The notes under the pieces were generated by a model. It saw nothing but the letters and a program-made list of their open reading frames with translations, had not been told where the DNA came from and ran no database searches. This document shows positions 17,698 to 27,136 of a DNA stretch of 64,000 nt, in pieces (the first letter of the stretch is position 1; every line of letters begins with the position of its first letter). The DNA is from Zygotorulaspora mrakii. Its lineage: Eukaryota > Ascomycota > Saccharomycetes > Saccharomycetales > Saccharomycetaceae. Location of the stretch: contig NC_050719.1 in NCBI RefSeq assembly GCF_013402915.1, positions 496,001 to 560,000 on the forward strand. The letters are read 5' to 3'. The position numbers were made by a program, and so were the translations under genes.

Positions 17698-19137
17698 TTA
17701 TCTTAAATGCACATTGTATTTTCTGCTGAGTTCATTCCTTACCTCCTCTTGGAGGGCATTTATTTCGTTGTTAGTTAAATTTCTATCCATTGATTGATAG
17801 TTGATCCGATAGCAGAGTGACTTTTTCCCCGATTTTGGATGTACAAATTCATCGACAAGTTTTACACTTTCAACCAGGTCACCGGCGGCATTCCTTACAA
17901 TTTCCATAAGATCGTTCTCATGGATCTTTTCTACATTTTCAGTTTGTGGTAACCAAAATGCCACATCTCTCATGGTACTTGGATATTTTGAATATGGCTT
18001 AAATGTGTTGATTATACCCTTTTGGAATTGTTTTTGAAAACGCTCATCTTGGGTCCAAAATAGTCTTATATCTGGAATTTCAAACAGCAGCATAGCAATT
18101 CGGTCTAATCCCAATCCAAAGGCCCATGAAATCGTGCTATCCGGCGCGTAACCAGCTTTTTTGAGTACATCTTCCTGCACAAGACCACACCCGCACAGCT
18201 CTAGCCATTCACCTTGCCACCATACTTCAATTTCCCAAGAGGGAGCAGTCCAGGGGAAGTACGCCTTTATCCAACGTACTTGCAATTCTGTCGGAATTTC
18301 AGAAGCATCTTTGTTAGTTTTTCGCAAACTTTCCAATTTCCTATGAAAGACGTCGGATATTACTAGCTCAATCGACCTTTTCAAGTGTTTGGAGCATAAA
18401 TCGACTTCGAGATCCGTCATGTAATTTTGCTTCGGATTACCATCCAGGGAAGTATCATCTTCTACAACTACTTTTGTCTGCTGTTGATGTAATTGCTGCT
18501 CGAGTTTCTTGAGGTCTTCTCTCATCTTAGTGATGTGCCCCGGTTCCACATTAGAAGTATAAGCGGTGTTGTCACGATTCCAAATACGGCATCCTTCCAT
18601 TTGATGGAAAACAGGATAGTGGGTCCTATCTATTTCGTCTCTTCTGTACACGTCTGCTGATATTAAAAACCCTGGTTTGTTGGTTTCACCGCTCTTTGCT
18701 TTCGCAAAGCATTCCAACTCGTGAGCAGACGTATGCGTTCGTAACAAATATTTAGAGTTCACATAATATGTATCTGATTTTGATCTTCCAGGATGATCCT
18801 TAGGAAACCCTAAAGAATCGAAATTTTCATACGTTGAGACGACTGGCTTGTATGTGTTGTAAGCCAAAAAGGCATTATCAGTAGAGTTTAGTTTATTCTC
18901 AATCGCATCGCGGAGAATGCCCACTGGGTGCCTATCTTTCAAATGCAGAGATCTTCCAGTGAGACTGATCATTGAAGGTGTGACGTTTGTGAAATTCCCA
19001 TCGGGTTGGTATTTTTTTCCACCTATTTCGATTATCTTTGAACCATTGGAATATAATCGCGAACAAACCTGGCTGCACCAATACTTCAATGGTATTCTAG
19101 ATGCCATATATTTATAGGTATATTTGATATGAAGCAT
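17698..19137 (-). CDS. MSF1: Msf1, mitochondrial phenylalanyl-tRNA synthetase
   Basis: A 479-aa class II synthetase. Recognisable parts are RSLHLKDRHPVGILRD, FDSLGFPKDHPGRSKSDTYY, LLRTHTSAHELECF, the motif-2 region YRRDEIDRTHYPVFHQMEG, WIKAYFPWTAPSWEIEVWW and motif 3 AFGLGLDRIAMLLFEIPD. The C-terminal FDX-ACB anticodon-binding domain includes DLVESVKLVDEFVHPKSGKK. Two in-frame ATGs exist: 19135-19137 (479 aa) and 19105-19107 (469 aa, equal to the S. cerevisiae length). Either gives a basic N-terminus suited to mitochondrial import; the second gives a neat presequence ending near CSRLYSNG. Confidence 0.95.
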   Translation of the reverse strand: MLHIKYTYKYMASRIPLKYWCSQVCSRLYSNGSKIIEIGGKKYQPDGNFTNVTPSMISLTGRSLHLKDRHPVGILRDAIENKLNSTDNAFLAYNTYKPVVSTYENFDSLGFPKDHPGRSKSDTYYVNSKYLLRTHTSAHELECFAKAKSGETNKPGFLISADVYRRDEIDRTHYPVFHQMEGCRIWNRDNTAYTSNVEPGHITKMREDLKKLEQQLHQQQTKVVVEDDTSLDGNPKQNYMTDLEVDLCSKHLKRSIELVISDVFHRKLESLRKTNKDASEIPTELQVRWIKAYFPWTAPSWEIEVWWQGEWLELCGCGLVQEDVLKKAGYAPDSTISWAFGLGLDRIAMLLFEIPDIRLFWTQDERFQKQFQKGIINTFKPYSKYPSTMRDVAFWLPQTENVEKIHENDLMEIVRNAAGDLVESVKLVDEFVHPKSGKKSLCYRINYQSMDRNLTNNEINALQEEVRNELSRKYNVHLR

Positions 19138-19691
19138 TTTCTGGAAACCTACGTGTTTCTGCAGCTTTTTGTCCCTCTCAATTATCTTGAATGAAACTTT
19201 TGAACATGATTTCGAACAATTAAACCCATACCCGTGTCATCGCGACCTTAAATGAGATCTCAAAGCTCAACAATAGTAAGGAAGTCTACGAATAAAGGAG
19301 AAGCTTAATATAAGCAGGTGAGCGTTCTGTGCTCTCTATGTAATAAGTGAGGACAAATTTAATTGACCCATCGCGTGCTACTGTTTATTCAGCTACCTGA
19401 AACACAGCCGTCTCAGGTAAGAAGAGCTCTATAAATAAGTGCGAACCCTAAAGTTCCGTTCAACTCGTGAAAAATCAGGAGGATATCTATCAGTTATCAC
19501 TCTTGGGGCATTCGCATCTTCCTGTACTTCGTTTGCAACTTATTTCTACCATCAGATCTGCCGGTTTGTTGCCATTCAAAAGTACACATCATATTGAAAG
19601 ATATATTGTGGCCCAAGCCCGACAACTTTCGAATACTGGGCAACCGTTGCGAAAGTTTAAACTACCTTTCAGATTACTTGGGAGATCTAGA
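19138..19691 (+). promoter_or_regulatory. APP1 promoter and unusually long ATG-free leader
   Basis: A 554-bp interval between divergent MSF1 and APP1. A TATA box TATAAATA lies at 19430-19437, and an inverted repeat TACCTGA/TCAGGTA at 19394-19400 and 19413-19419. From 19452 to the APP1 ATG the APP1 frame is open for 80 codons. From about 19467 to 19691 no ATG occurs in any frame. The in-frame codons just before the ATG encode a basic, acid-poor segment (see findings). Confidence 0.6.
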
Positions 19692-21539
19692 ATGAATCAA
19701 TATGACCGTGGCAATAAAAGCAGCTACATCAACCATGACAAGGATATTGTCAATGAAACTACCTTAGGTAAAAGACAGAGATTTTTTAATCTCGTGAAAA
19801 ATACGAAAGATGTTTACATACCTTCAATAACGTCTACAATATCACAAAAAACTGTAGACGGTTTTAAAAGAGGAATTAATGATCGAAATGAGCCACAGCT
19901 CAATCTTCCCACGGACGTGGATATCTTATTTTATCCCACTTATTCAACAAAAGTTGGAGAGCAATTTGAGACCACAATTCGATTTAGTGCCTCGTCACCT
20001 GGAAATCCAGCCAGCAGGAAAAACAGGCTACTTTTCTCACTTTGCAAACAACTTGTTAAGCCATTTCCATTGGAAGAGCTTGATGATGCCTCTTCGGATG
20101 CCATGCCTGATGATGCGATAGGGAGTAGTGAATCCCGTTCGAACCTTAGCAGCAGAAGTACAAGTACAAGTTTAAACTCTTCCGGTCAAAATTCTACTTC
20201 GAATAGCTTGCCCCTTCATGAACTTGATAATTTAAAGGAGAGAACGCTTGGATTTTTTGCAAGAAGTGTGCCAAATTTTCCAGTTATACTCGACATACTA
20301 CCAGAAGAAGGAATTTCGAATAGCCAAACTATCACAAAGACAACAGATGAAAGGGGTTATTTATATGCAAAAGTGAGAACTGATTTTCAACCGTCATCAA
20401 TAAGAATAACTCTGGACACCCCAATTGATTTTCCCAAGATAATTTCCCGTGAATATCCCTGTAATTATGTTAAACCTGAAGGATATGGCATAATAAGTGA
20501 TATTGATGATACAATAAAGCATACTGGGGTAACAGGAGATAAAAGATCCATGTTTCGTAATGTTTTTGTGAATAATATAGACACATGGTTGATTAGTGAG
20601 GTATCACAGTGGTATAAGACGCTTGAAGAGCATTTTGAGATTGACTTTTTTTACATATCCAACTCACCCATGCAAATTTACCCAGTTTTGCAACAATATA
20701 TTACGAGAAACTTTCCGAAAGGACCTCTTTTTTTGAAACGTTACTCCGGTAATCTATTATCAAGTATCATGACATCTAGTGCCAATAGGAAAATACTGGC
20801 AATAAAACAGGTTTTCAATGATTTTCCCCATAAAAGGTTCATTTTAGTCGGGGATTCTGGAGAACAGGATTTTGAAGCCTATATCAATACAGCAATGCAA
20901 CACCCCGATCAAGTAGTTGGTATTTACATTAGATGTTGCAAGAATTCAATGAGTGATATGGGATTGAGAGAAATTGAGGTCATGAGAGAACTTAACGGTA
21001 TGGTTCAAGATGAGTACCTAAGTCCGATAGGAATCAAAAATCAAGAGGATACCTTCTCAGGTCGCAATTTTGGGCAAAAAATGAACTTAAAACAAACCGT
21101 TCCAACCCCACCACCTGTTCCTCCCAAAAAACCAAAATTAACAGCAGAGCAGGAAAGAACGATAAGGGATTCAAGGGCGCCCCCGATTCCGACTAGAAAA
21201 CCTGTTTTATCAGCAAAGCAAGAGGAAGCAATAAAGGAGTCGCATTTATCTTCTAATGCGAGTACAGAAAACCGTACAAGCGATTCAATAAAAGCACACC
21301 CAATGCAAGAACCACAAGACGAAACAGACCCAATGGTGTACTATACACCTTCAACACAAAATGATTACGGAGCTTACAGTACTTTTTTTGATAAGAAAGC
21401 GGACAATTGGAGGAATAGAGTGCTCAATGGTATTAGAGAATTGAAGCATTTAAAAAAAAATCGTAGTATAAGACTCATGTTCTTCACGAAACCGGATGCC
21501 CCACTGAAGGACTGTTTGGAGGAGATACAGCAAAAATAA
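19692..21539 (+). CDS. APP1: App1, actin-patch phosphatidate phosphatase
   Basis: A 615-aa protein (S. cerevisiae 587 aa). The N-terminal part contains GKRQRFFNLVKNTKDVYIPS and PGNPASRKNRLLFSLCKQ. The catalytic HAD-like motif DIDDTIKHTGVTGDKRSMF (DxDxT) and FILVGDSGEQDFE mark the phosphatidate phosphatase domain. The C-terminal third is proline-rich (PTPPPVPPKKPK), suited to binding SH3 proteins at actin patches, and includes PSTQNDYGAYSTFFDKKAD. The ATG at 19692 fits the family start; 75-80 in-frame codons upstream lack ATG but are open. APP1 converges with TMA46. Confidence 0.95.
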   Translation: MNQYDRGNKSSYINHDKDIVNETTLGKRQRFFNLVKNTKDVYIPSITSTISQKTVDGFKRGINDRNEPQLNLPTDVDILFYPTYSTKVGEQFETTIRFSASSPGNPASRKNRLLFSLCKQLVKPFPLEELDDASSDAMPDDAIGSSESRSNLSSRSTSTSLNSSGQNSTSNSLPLHELDNLKERTLGFFARSVPNFPVILDILPEEGISNSQTITKTTDERGYLYAKVRTDFQPSSIRITLDTPIDFPKIISREYPCNYVKPEGYGIISDIDDTIKHTGVTGDKRSMFRNVFVNNIDTWLISEVSQWYKTLEEHFEIDFFYISNSPMQIYPVLQQYITRNFPKGPLFLKRYSGNLLSSIMTSSANRKILAIKQVFNDFPHKRFILVGDSGEQDFEAYINTAMQHPDQVVGIYIRCCKNSMSDMGLREIEVMRELNGMVQDEYLSPIGIKNQEDTFSGRNFGQKMNLKQTVPTPPPVPPKKPKLTAEQERTIRDSRAPPIPTRKPVLSAKQEEAIKESHLSSNASTENRTSDSIKAHPMQEPQDETDPMVYYTPSTQNDYGAYSTFFDKKADNWRNRVLNGIRELKHLKKNRSIRLMFFTKPDAPLKDCLEEIQQK

Positions 21540-21669
21540 AATTCACTGTATATATGAATACAGAGATAACCTCTATTTAATGGCTTGTTCCCCATATATC
21601 AAAAGGTTAAATAAAAAGTATTTATTCAAATGACTATGCATAATTAGTTTACTCACTGATAAACAAGAA

Positions 21670-22695
21670 TTATGCTGATGCAGTGTTGCTTTTCAAAGGC
21701 CTAATTTCAAAAGTCGGATTGCTACCATCACCATAATCCTTAATGCCGCTATCATTAGAATTTTCGACATTTTTCAAAGCTTTCGTGAATTCTGAAAGAT
21801 CCCATTCCGAACCTTCATTTGGATCTTCGAAATCATTCTCATCGAACTTCTTATTTTCGACATATAGTTTCATTATCACTTCCCTACCTGATAGTTTCCT
21901 TTTAATATCATTCTGCTTTGCAACCTGAATTTTTCTTGAGATGTTTGCTGCCTTCCATTCGGCAAAATTTTGAACTGTGATTGGTGTGAGTTTCGATTTG
22001 TCCAATTTACCTCTTTCGGTCTCTATAAATTCCTCCAATGTGATCTTTGGTTGGTTTTCCAGTGCTTCTCTTTCCAATCTTTTCTGTTCTTTTGTCTTCA
22101 GCACGAATCCCTCTGGTAACGAGTGCCTATACATACATTTGTTACCTCCATTTGGACAAGTCCAAAACCAACCATATTTACCATTTTCCACAGCTTCTAT
22201 GAAAAATTTGCAAACCTTGTCTGTGGTCGTCTTTGGGTTACCATGCTTCGATAGAATGACATTTCTCAATTTCTCTTCATCCCATTGATCCATAGTATCC
22301 TTTTCACGTTCCTCTCTACCATCCTGATAAAGATCCTTCTTCTCAACTTTTCTGCCAATACTCAAATCGTGTGAAAATTTACATCTTGCACCTTTATTAC
22401 AGTTACCGATCTTAAACATTGCACACAGAACAGTCTTTGGATCCACGCCAGCACGTACTCTTTGGTCAGTTGGGTTGAAAAGCGCCCGTCTTTCGGCCTC
22501 TTGTGCCTCAAGTCTCTTCTTTTCTTCCAGTTTTTTACGCTTCATCTCTTCCTTCTGTGGATCAGCCTGGGCATTCACCTGTTTTATGAATTTCTGCACC
22601 TTGGTCGATCTGTTCTTGTTCTTCATACCGAACGTCTTGTCGACATTATCTTTCTTCTTTGCCAGTTGAGGCTGTTGATTCTTTTTTGGTGGCAT
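21670..22695 (-). CDS. TMA46: Tma46, CCCH zinc-finger DFRP protein of ribosome-associated Rbg1
   Basis: A 341-aa protein (S. cerevisiae 345 aa) starting [10 protein letters not shown]. It has a Lys-rich N-terminus and two CCCH fingers: Cys91-x7-Cys99-x5-Cys105-x3-His109, and a second in [13 protein letters not shown] ... [11 protein letters not shown]. The DFRP region ([13 protein letters not shown] ... [12 protein letters not shown]) binds the GTPase Rbg1. Known role: translation-associated protein acting with Rbg1 on stalled ribosomes. It diverges from PTC5 across 777 bp, the same neighbour as in S. cerevisiae. Confidence 0.95.
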   Translation of the reverse strand: MPPKKNQQPQLAKKKDNVDKTFGMKNKNRSTKVQKFIKQVNAQADPQKEEMKRKKLEEKKRLEAQEAERRALFNPTDQRVRAGVDPKTVLCAMFKIGNCNKGARCKFSHDLSIGRKVEKKDLYQDGREEREKDTMDQWDEEKLRNVILSKHGNPKTTTDKVCKFFIEAVENGKYGWFWTCPNGGNKCMYRHSLPEGFVLKTKEQKRLEREALENQPKITLEEFIETERGKLDKSKLTPITVQNFAEWKAANISRKIQVAKQNDIKRKLSGREVIMKLYVENKKFDENDFEDPNEGSEWDLSEFTKALKNVENSNDSGIKDYGDGSNPTFEIRPLKSNTASA

Positions 22696-23472
22696 TTGTA
22701 CTGCGAAATTATAATATGGATTTCTTGATTGTACTCGCTATATACTTGCAGCAAGGTAACTCCTGGTACAAATCTGGAAATTTAGGTTTATTCATATAGC
22801 ATCGACTTTATACTTATTCTGAATAATTTTTCAATTGTATGAAAAATTCTCAAAAAGAAACTCGCTTTTTACGTAAAGCTCCTGCCGTATATGTAAAGGA
22901 CATGGATAGTCTTGAATCAGCAGCCTTCGATTAGCAGTCTTGCATCTATATATGAGCCTCCGAAATACAGGTTAACGACTTATGGAATCTCTCAACTTTA
23001 ACTATCTTTTTGCGTCGTTTTATATGGCCTTATGTTTATCCGCTGAACTAAAAACATCTTTATATTGTTCATAAGCGAGCATAAGCATGAACGTTCAAGC
23101 CATTCCTGCCATGGTACAGGTGTCTTACATTCTGCAGTGAATTCGTTTTGAACTAGTCTTACCCCGCGGATCTGGTTGTTTTCCGATATTTTGTGATTTC
23201 CGTAGAAGGGCTTTTCGACAGCTCCAACAATTCCGCAACTACTTAAATAGTATTCTCTATCAATGGGGTGCCATTCCTCTGGACTGTGGGGCAGTCGTAT
23301 CGCAATGTTTGACCTCCTCTTATTGTAAACATCTTTTATAGCTATACTCCTTTATTTACCTTCTGTTTCGTAAAATTTTGGTAACAAGCAACCCCACAAG
23401 GAACGAAAAAGGGAAGCAAACGATGAGATTTATGAAAAGAAACAGTTAAATACCACAAGAACGTAAGGCCTA
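22696..23472. promoter_or_regulatory. TMA46-PTC5 divergent intergenic region
   Basis: 777 bp with no ORF of note. A short segment at 22913-22973 loosely resembles part of a tRNA on the minus strand, but lacks a proper A box and acceptor pairing (see rejected list). The region 23340-23470 before PTC5 is A-rich. Confidence 0.5.
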
Positions 23473-25215
23473 ATGATGTCGTCCGTCATCAGGACGGTGA
23501 AATTCCGCAGAAGCTCGAAGGTATTGGTTAAAGCATTATCGAGAAAACAAATTAGCGATGTAATTTATCGCACGTATTTTGTTGGTACGTCAAGATTGAG
23601 CGGGAGCTCAAGTGGGAATCCAAATGGGAACTCAAGCTCTTCAGATGCCACACCATCAAATAAGTACATGAGTCCTTTCAAATCACGCAGAGATCTTAAG
23701 TTTGCGTTAGTGGGTGGGAGTATGTTGGTGCTAACGTATTCATATTTCTCCTCGAAAAGCGTTTTATCGCTCGATACCGTCAAAGGGATAAGGCAATACA
23801 CCACAGGTCCTGTCAAAGGACCAAATGGCAGCAGTACAGCTGCAAATGGTGGTTCTGCCTCTAGTTCAGGTGGCAATGATTCCATTACACTACTTACGGA
23901 AAGCGAGGTAAATGCGAAATTGCAAGATTTGCAAGAGAGTTATTTCGTAAATAGAGGGAAAGGTGTTTTGCGCTACGATGTTGCGCAGCTTCCGTCCAAT
24001 AATCCAATCGAGGACAGCCATGTTGAACAGATAGTCACTGTACCATCTACTAATAGTGCAGATGCTGGTGTGGAAGAGGATTTATGTTTTTTCGGGATTT
24101 TCGATGGGCATAGTGGCTGCTTCACTTCAAAAAAGTTAAGTACGGACTTGGTACCCTATGTGGCCCAAAATTTAGGCAAAATCTACTCCGATAATAGCGA
24201 GGTTCTATCATCTTCAAAGCTAATCGATACCGCAATCGAAGACGCTTTTGTACAATTAGACAATGACATCGTTTATGGATCTTTGAGAAATTTATTTAAA
24301 AATCCCACAAAAGAAGCTATGGTACATTCTTTGCCTGCCATTTCTGGTTCTTGCGCGTTGCTATGCGGATTTAACAGCTATGATTCTACTATAAAAGTTG
24401 CAGTTTCTGGTGATTCCAGAGCATTGTTATGTGGCTTAGATGATACAGATAATTGGGTAGTTCAATCCCTTTCGACTGATCAAACTGGTGACAACCCAAG
24501 GGAAGTAGAAAGAATACGTTCTGAGCACCCGGGTGAAGACAATGTCATACGCAATGGTAGAGTTCTTGGCTCATTGCAACCATCGAGGGCCTTTGGAGAC
24601 TATCGTTACAAAGTTAAGGAAATTGACGGAAAGTCTTTAGCAGAGCTTCCTGAGCATGTTAAAATATATTTCAGATCCAAACCTAGAGATTTTCTAACTC
24701 CACCTTATGTAACAGCTAAACCAGAAATTACTACAACAAAAATTGACCAAAAGTCGAAATTTATGGTTCTCGCTTCAGATGGATTATTTGAGCTTCTAAG
24801 TAATGAAGAAATCGCTGGTTTGATAGTTAAATGGATGGAAGTGAACATTGTTCCAAAACCTCATTCCTCCGCCCCTAACGGTAAGCTACCAAAGATCAAA
24901 GATCTCTCTTCCGATAAAGACTTATTGAGACCTGCTTTTAGATATCAATCAACCCAAAAGAGATCTGGCCCTGAGTATCTGATGGAAGACACAAATGTTG
25001 CTACCCATTTAATAAGAAATGCTTTGAGTGCCGGTGGAAGAAAGGAATACGTATCCACTCTGGTCAGTATTCCTTCGCCAATGAGTAGAAAATACCGGGA
25101 CGACTTAACTGTGACCGTTGTCTTTTTTGGGGATTCTGATAATGAGCCGCAAAATATTGATGGCTCCATAGTAGTTAACAATGGAGCAACAAGTCAGCTG
25201 AAATCGAAGCTTTAG
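23473..25215 (+). CDS. PTC5: Ptc5, mitochondrial PP2C phosphatase
   Basis: A 580-aa PP2C phosphatase (S. cerevisiae 572 aa). The N-terminus MMSSVIRTVKFRRSSKVLVK is a strong mitochondrial presequence. A hydrophobic segment at about residues 77-93 (KFALVGGSMLVLTYSYF) could anchor it in the inner membrane. PP2C motifs follow: FFGIFDGHSGCF with the metal-binding Asp, VAVSGDSRALLCG, FMVLASDGLFELL and DDLTVTVVFFGD. S. cerevisiae Ptc5 dephosphorylates the pyruvate dehydrogenase E1-alpha subunit. Ser/Gly-rich linkers lie at residues 40-60 and 115-140. Confidence 0.94.
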   Translation: MMSSVIRTVKFRRSSKVLVKALSRKQISDVIYRTYFVGTSRLSGSSSGNPNGNSSSSDATPSNKYMSPFKSRRDLKFALVGGSMLVLTYSYFSSKSVLSLDTVKGIRQYTTGPVKGPNGSSTAANGGSASSSGGNDSITLLTESEVNAKLQDLQESYFVNRGKGVLRYDVAQLPSNNPIEDSHVEQIVTVPSTNSADAGVEEDLCFFGIFDGHSGCFTSKKLSTDLVPYVAQNLGKIYSDNSEVLSSSKLIDTAIEDAFVQLDNDIVYGSLRNLFKNPTKEAMVHSLPAISGSCALLCGFNSYDSTIKVAVSGDSRALLCGLDDTDNWVVQSLSTDQTGDNPREVERIRSEHPGEDNVIRNGRVLGSLQPSRAFGDYRYKVKEIDGKSLAELPEHVKIYFRSKPRDFLTPPYVTAKPEITTTKIDQKSKFMVLASDGLFELLSNEEIAGLIVKWMEVNIVPKPHSSAPNGKLPKIKDLSSDKDLLRPAFRYQSTQKRSGPEYLMEDTNVATHLIRNALSAGGRKEYVSTLVSIPSPMSRKYRDDLTVTVVFFGDSDNEPQNIDGSIVVNNGATSQLKSKL

Positions 25216-25591
25216 GAACTCGTCGCGCAAAAATGATGTAAGGCATAATATTTAACTTATCTAGACACCTTCTTGCGGACACAAAGCAATACACTTTATT
25301 TAATTTAGGAGAGGAGGATACCGCCACGGTATAATGTTGAGATATACGTACAACCAGAATTTTAAGATTCAATAGGCACACAGTCCATCGGATTGACGTT
25401 ATGTCAGTCTCAACACTGGCATCGTAGTTAACCATTTCTTCCAATTCCTTTTTTGAGAAAGATCCGTCGGAGGGGACTTTTTGAACATGCGATGAGATCA
25501 AAATGAAAAGAATTTTAGAGTTGTTAGCAGGATTCATTTGAGAAGACAATGCTTAAGAAGAACGAAGATTCTGTACGGTATTACAGCTGCT
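25216..25591 (+). promoter_or_regulatory. PTC5 3' region and NAF1 promoter
   Basis: 376 bp between tandem genes. It contains a 15-bp dyad (25318-25332) listed separately. The NAF1 frame extends 18 codons upstream of its ATG without a stop but only from a TTG. Confidence 0.5.
25318..25332. promoter_or_regulatory. Dyad with CCG-N3-CGG core upstream of NAF1
   Basis: ATACCG-CCA-CGGTAT is a perfect 6-bp inverted repeat with a 3-bp spacer and inverted CCG/CGG half-sites, the style of site bound by fungal Zn2Cys6 dimers. It lies 260 bp upstream of the NAF1 ATG and about 100 bp after the PTC5 stop. No factor is assigned. Confidence 0.35.
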
Positions 25592-27019
25592 ATGAGTAAT
25601 GAAGATGTCTTTAGCAGGGCTTTGGAGAATGATAATGCTGATCTGAAACTGACCCTACCAAAAAATGACGTTGATACAGGTATTATAGATGTGGGTGAGA
25701 GTGCTGATAGTGCAGCGTCTTCCTCTTCTTCTGAAGGGAACTCAAGTGTTGAAGAAGATGGAGAGAGCAGCAAGGATGACGAAAGCTTAGAAGAAGAATC
25801 AGATAGTAATGAAAGTTCGACTAGAGCAGATGAAGAAGAAGAAGAAGAAGAAGAAGAAGTGGGTGCAACGGTAGCCATCAGATCGAAGCATGAATTTGCC
25901 GAAGAACCACTTCCAGAAGTTCCAGAAAATTATCAAATACCGGAAAAGGCTACTATCTCGGAAATTGGGATGATAAAATCCGCATTTGACTGCAATTTGA
26001 TCATTTATTCAACCTCTTCTGGGGAAAGAAGGGTTCCTAAGGAGGGTTCTATCTTTTGTTTAGAAGATCGTACTCTGCTTGGACCATTATGCGAAGTATT
26101 TGGTAAATTAGAAGCTCCAGTTTACCGTGTATCACTGCCGTCCTCAAAGTTACAGCAGTTCAATGAATTGAAGGAACATGTAGGTGCAAAGGCTTTTATT
26201 GTTCTACCGGAAGCACACTGGGTGGATACCTTTGAATTAAAAAAACAAAAGGGAACTGATGCTTCAAACGGCTACGATGAAGAACTATCAAATGATGAAC
26301 AGGAATTCTCAGATGATGAAAAAGAAGCTCTATTTAAAAAGATGAGAAAGGATCAAAGGAGAAAAAAAGATGGTATAACAAAACCAAAAAAGCAGAAAAG
26401 CAGAGTTGACCAGCAGGAGGTACCGCAAATTAAAGCCTCTTGGAATTCGACTTCGCACTCATATAGACCAAGAAATGCTCGTCAACATGTCAACGAAGAG
26501 CCATCGAGCAGTGTACCCGTACCACCTCGCTCGGCACCTTATGTGCAAACTAATATACAAAGAAAACAAACTTTGATGCAACCGACTATGATTCCATCGA
26601 TGACGCAGCCTAGTTTGCAGCCTGGGGTGCAGCCCATAAGAAACATTGTGTCACAAGACACACAGCAAGGAACCCATCAATGCATCGATCGCACCCCTTA
26701 TAACGCCCCAAACCAACAAATTCCAGCATATCAATTACAGTCTCAATTTGATCAAACATTATTTCAAGCTCAGTACGGTTCCCCTTATGGAAATCACTCG
26801 CAACAGATGTACGGCGGTTTCCCTAATGGACAATTTTATTCACCACAGCAGAGCGTGATGCAGAACCCCTACGTCCAACAGGGCCCTCCGCAACTCCAGG
26901 GAGGGAATATGCAACAGGTATTACAATTGCATCAAATTCTCATGCAACAGCAACAGCACCAGCAACAGCACCAGCAACAGTACCAGCAACAGCACCAGCA
27001 ACAGCACCAGCAACAGCAC

Positions 27020-27067
<48 letters not shown>

Positions 27068-27106
27068 TACCCAGAATATAGACAGGAGTTTAATTACGAC
27101 GATTGA
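25592..27106 (+). CDS. NAF1: Naf1, assembly factor for box H/ACA snoRNPs
   Basis: A 504-aa protein (S. cerevisiae 492 aa) beginning MSNEDVFSRALENDNADLKL, like S. cerevisiae Naf1. An acidic Ser/Glu-rich segment (about 45-95, with a run of nine Glu codons) precedes the Gar1-like core: ISEIGMIKSAFDCNLIIYS through GPLCEVFGKLEAPVYRV, about residues 130-200. A Lys/Arg-rich stretch follows. The C-terminus is a Gln/Pro tail with a QQHQ repeat tract (26943-27068). Naf1 replaces Gar1 during nuclear assembly of H/ACA particles. The ATG at 25592 is chosen over an upstream TTG. The stop is only 30 bp from the MSH1 stop on the other strand. Confidence 0.94.
26943..27068 (+). repeat. Tandem CAACAGCACCAG / CAACAG tract encoding Gln-His and Gln runs
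   Basis: About 126 bp of 12-bp QQHQ units that decay into pure CAACAG (QQ) hexamers, at the C-terminal end of NAF1. Such tracts change length readily. Confidence 0.9.
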
Positions 27107-27136
27107 TTTTTAGTATATACAGAACATATTTTTAGA

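Noticed and set aside
22913..22973. Minus-strand segment with an anticodon-loop-like CTGCTAA and a T-arm-like GATTCAAGAC, resembling tRNA-Ser(GCU)
   Set aside because: No proper A box, no acceptor-stem pairing partner, several B-box mismatches; at best a relic and more likely chance.
25538..25591. N-terminal extension of NAF1 from a TTG with Arg-rich residues
   Set aside because: Only 18 codons, weak start codon, and the ATG at 25592 gives the family start MSNED; Naf1 is nuclear.
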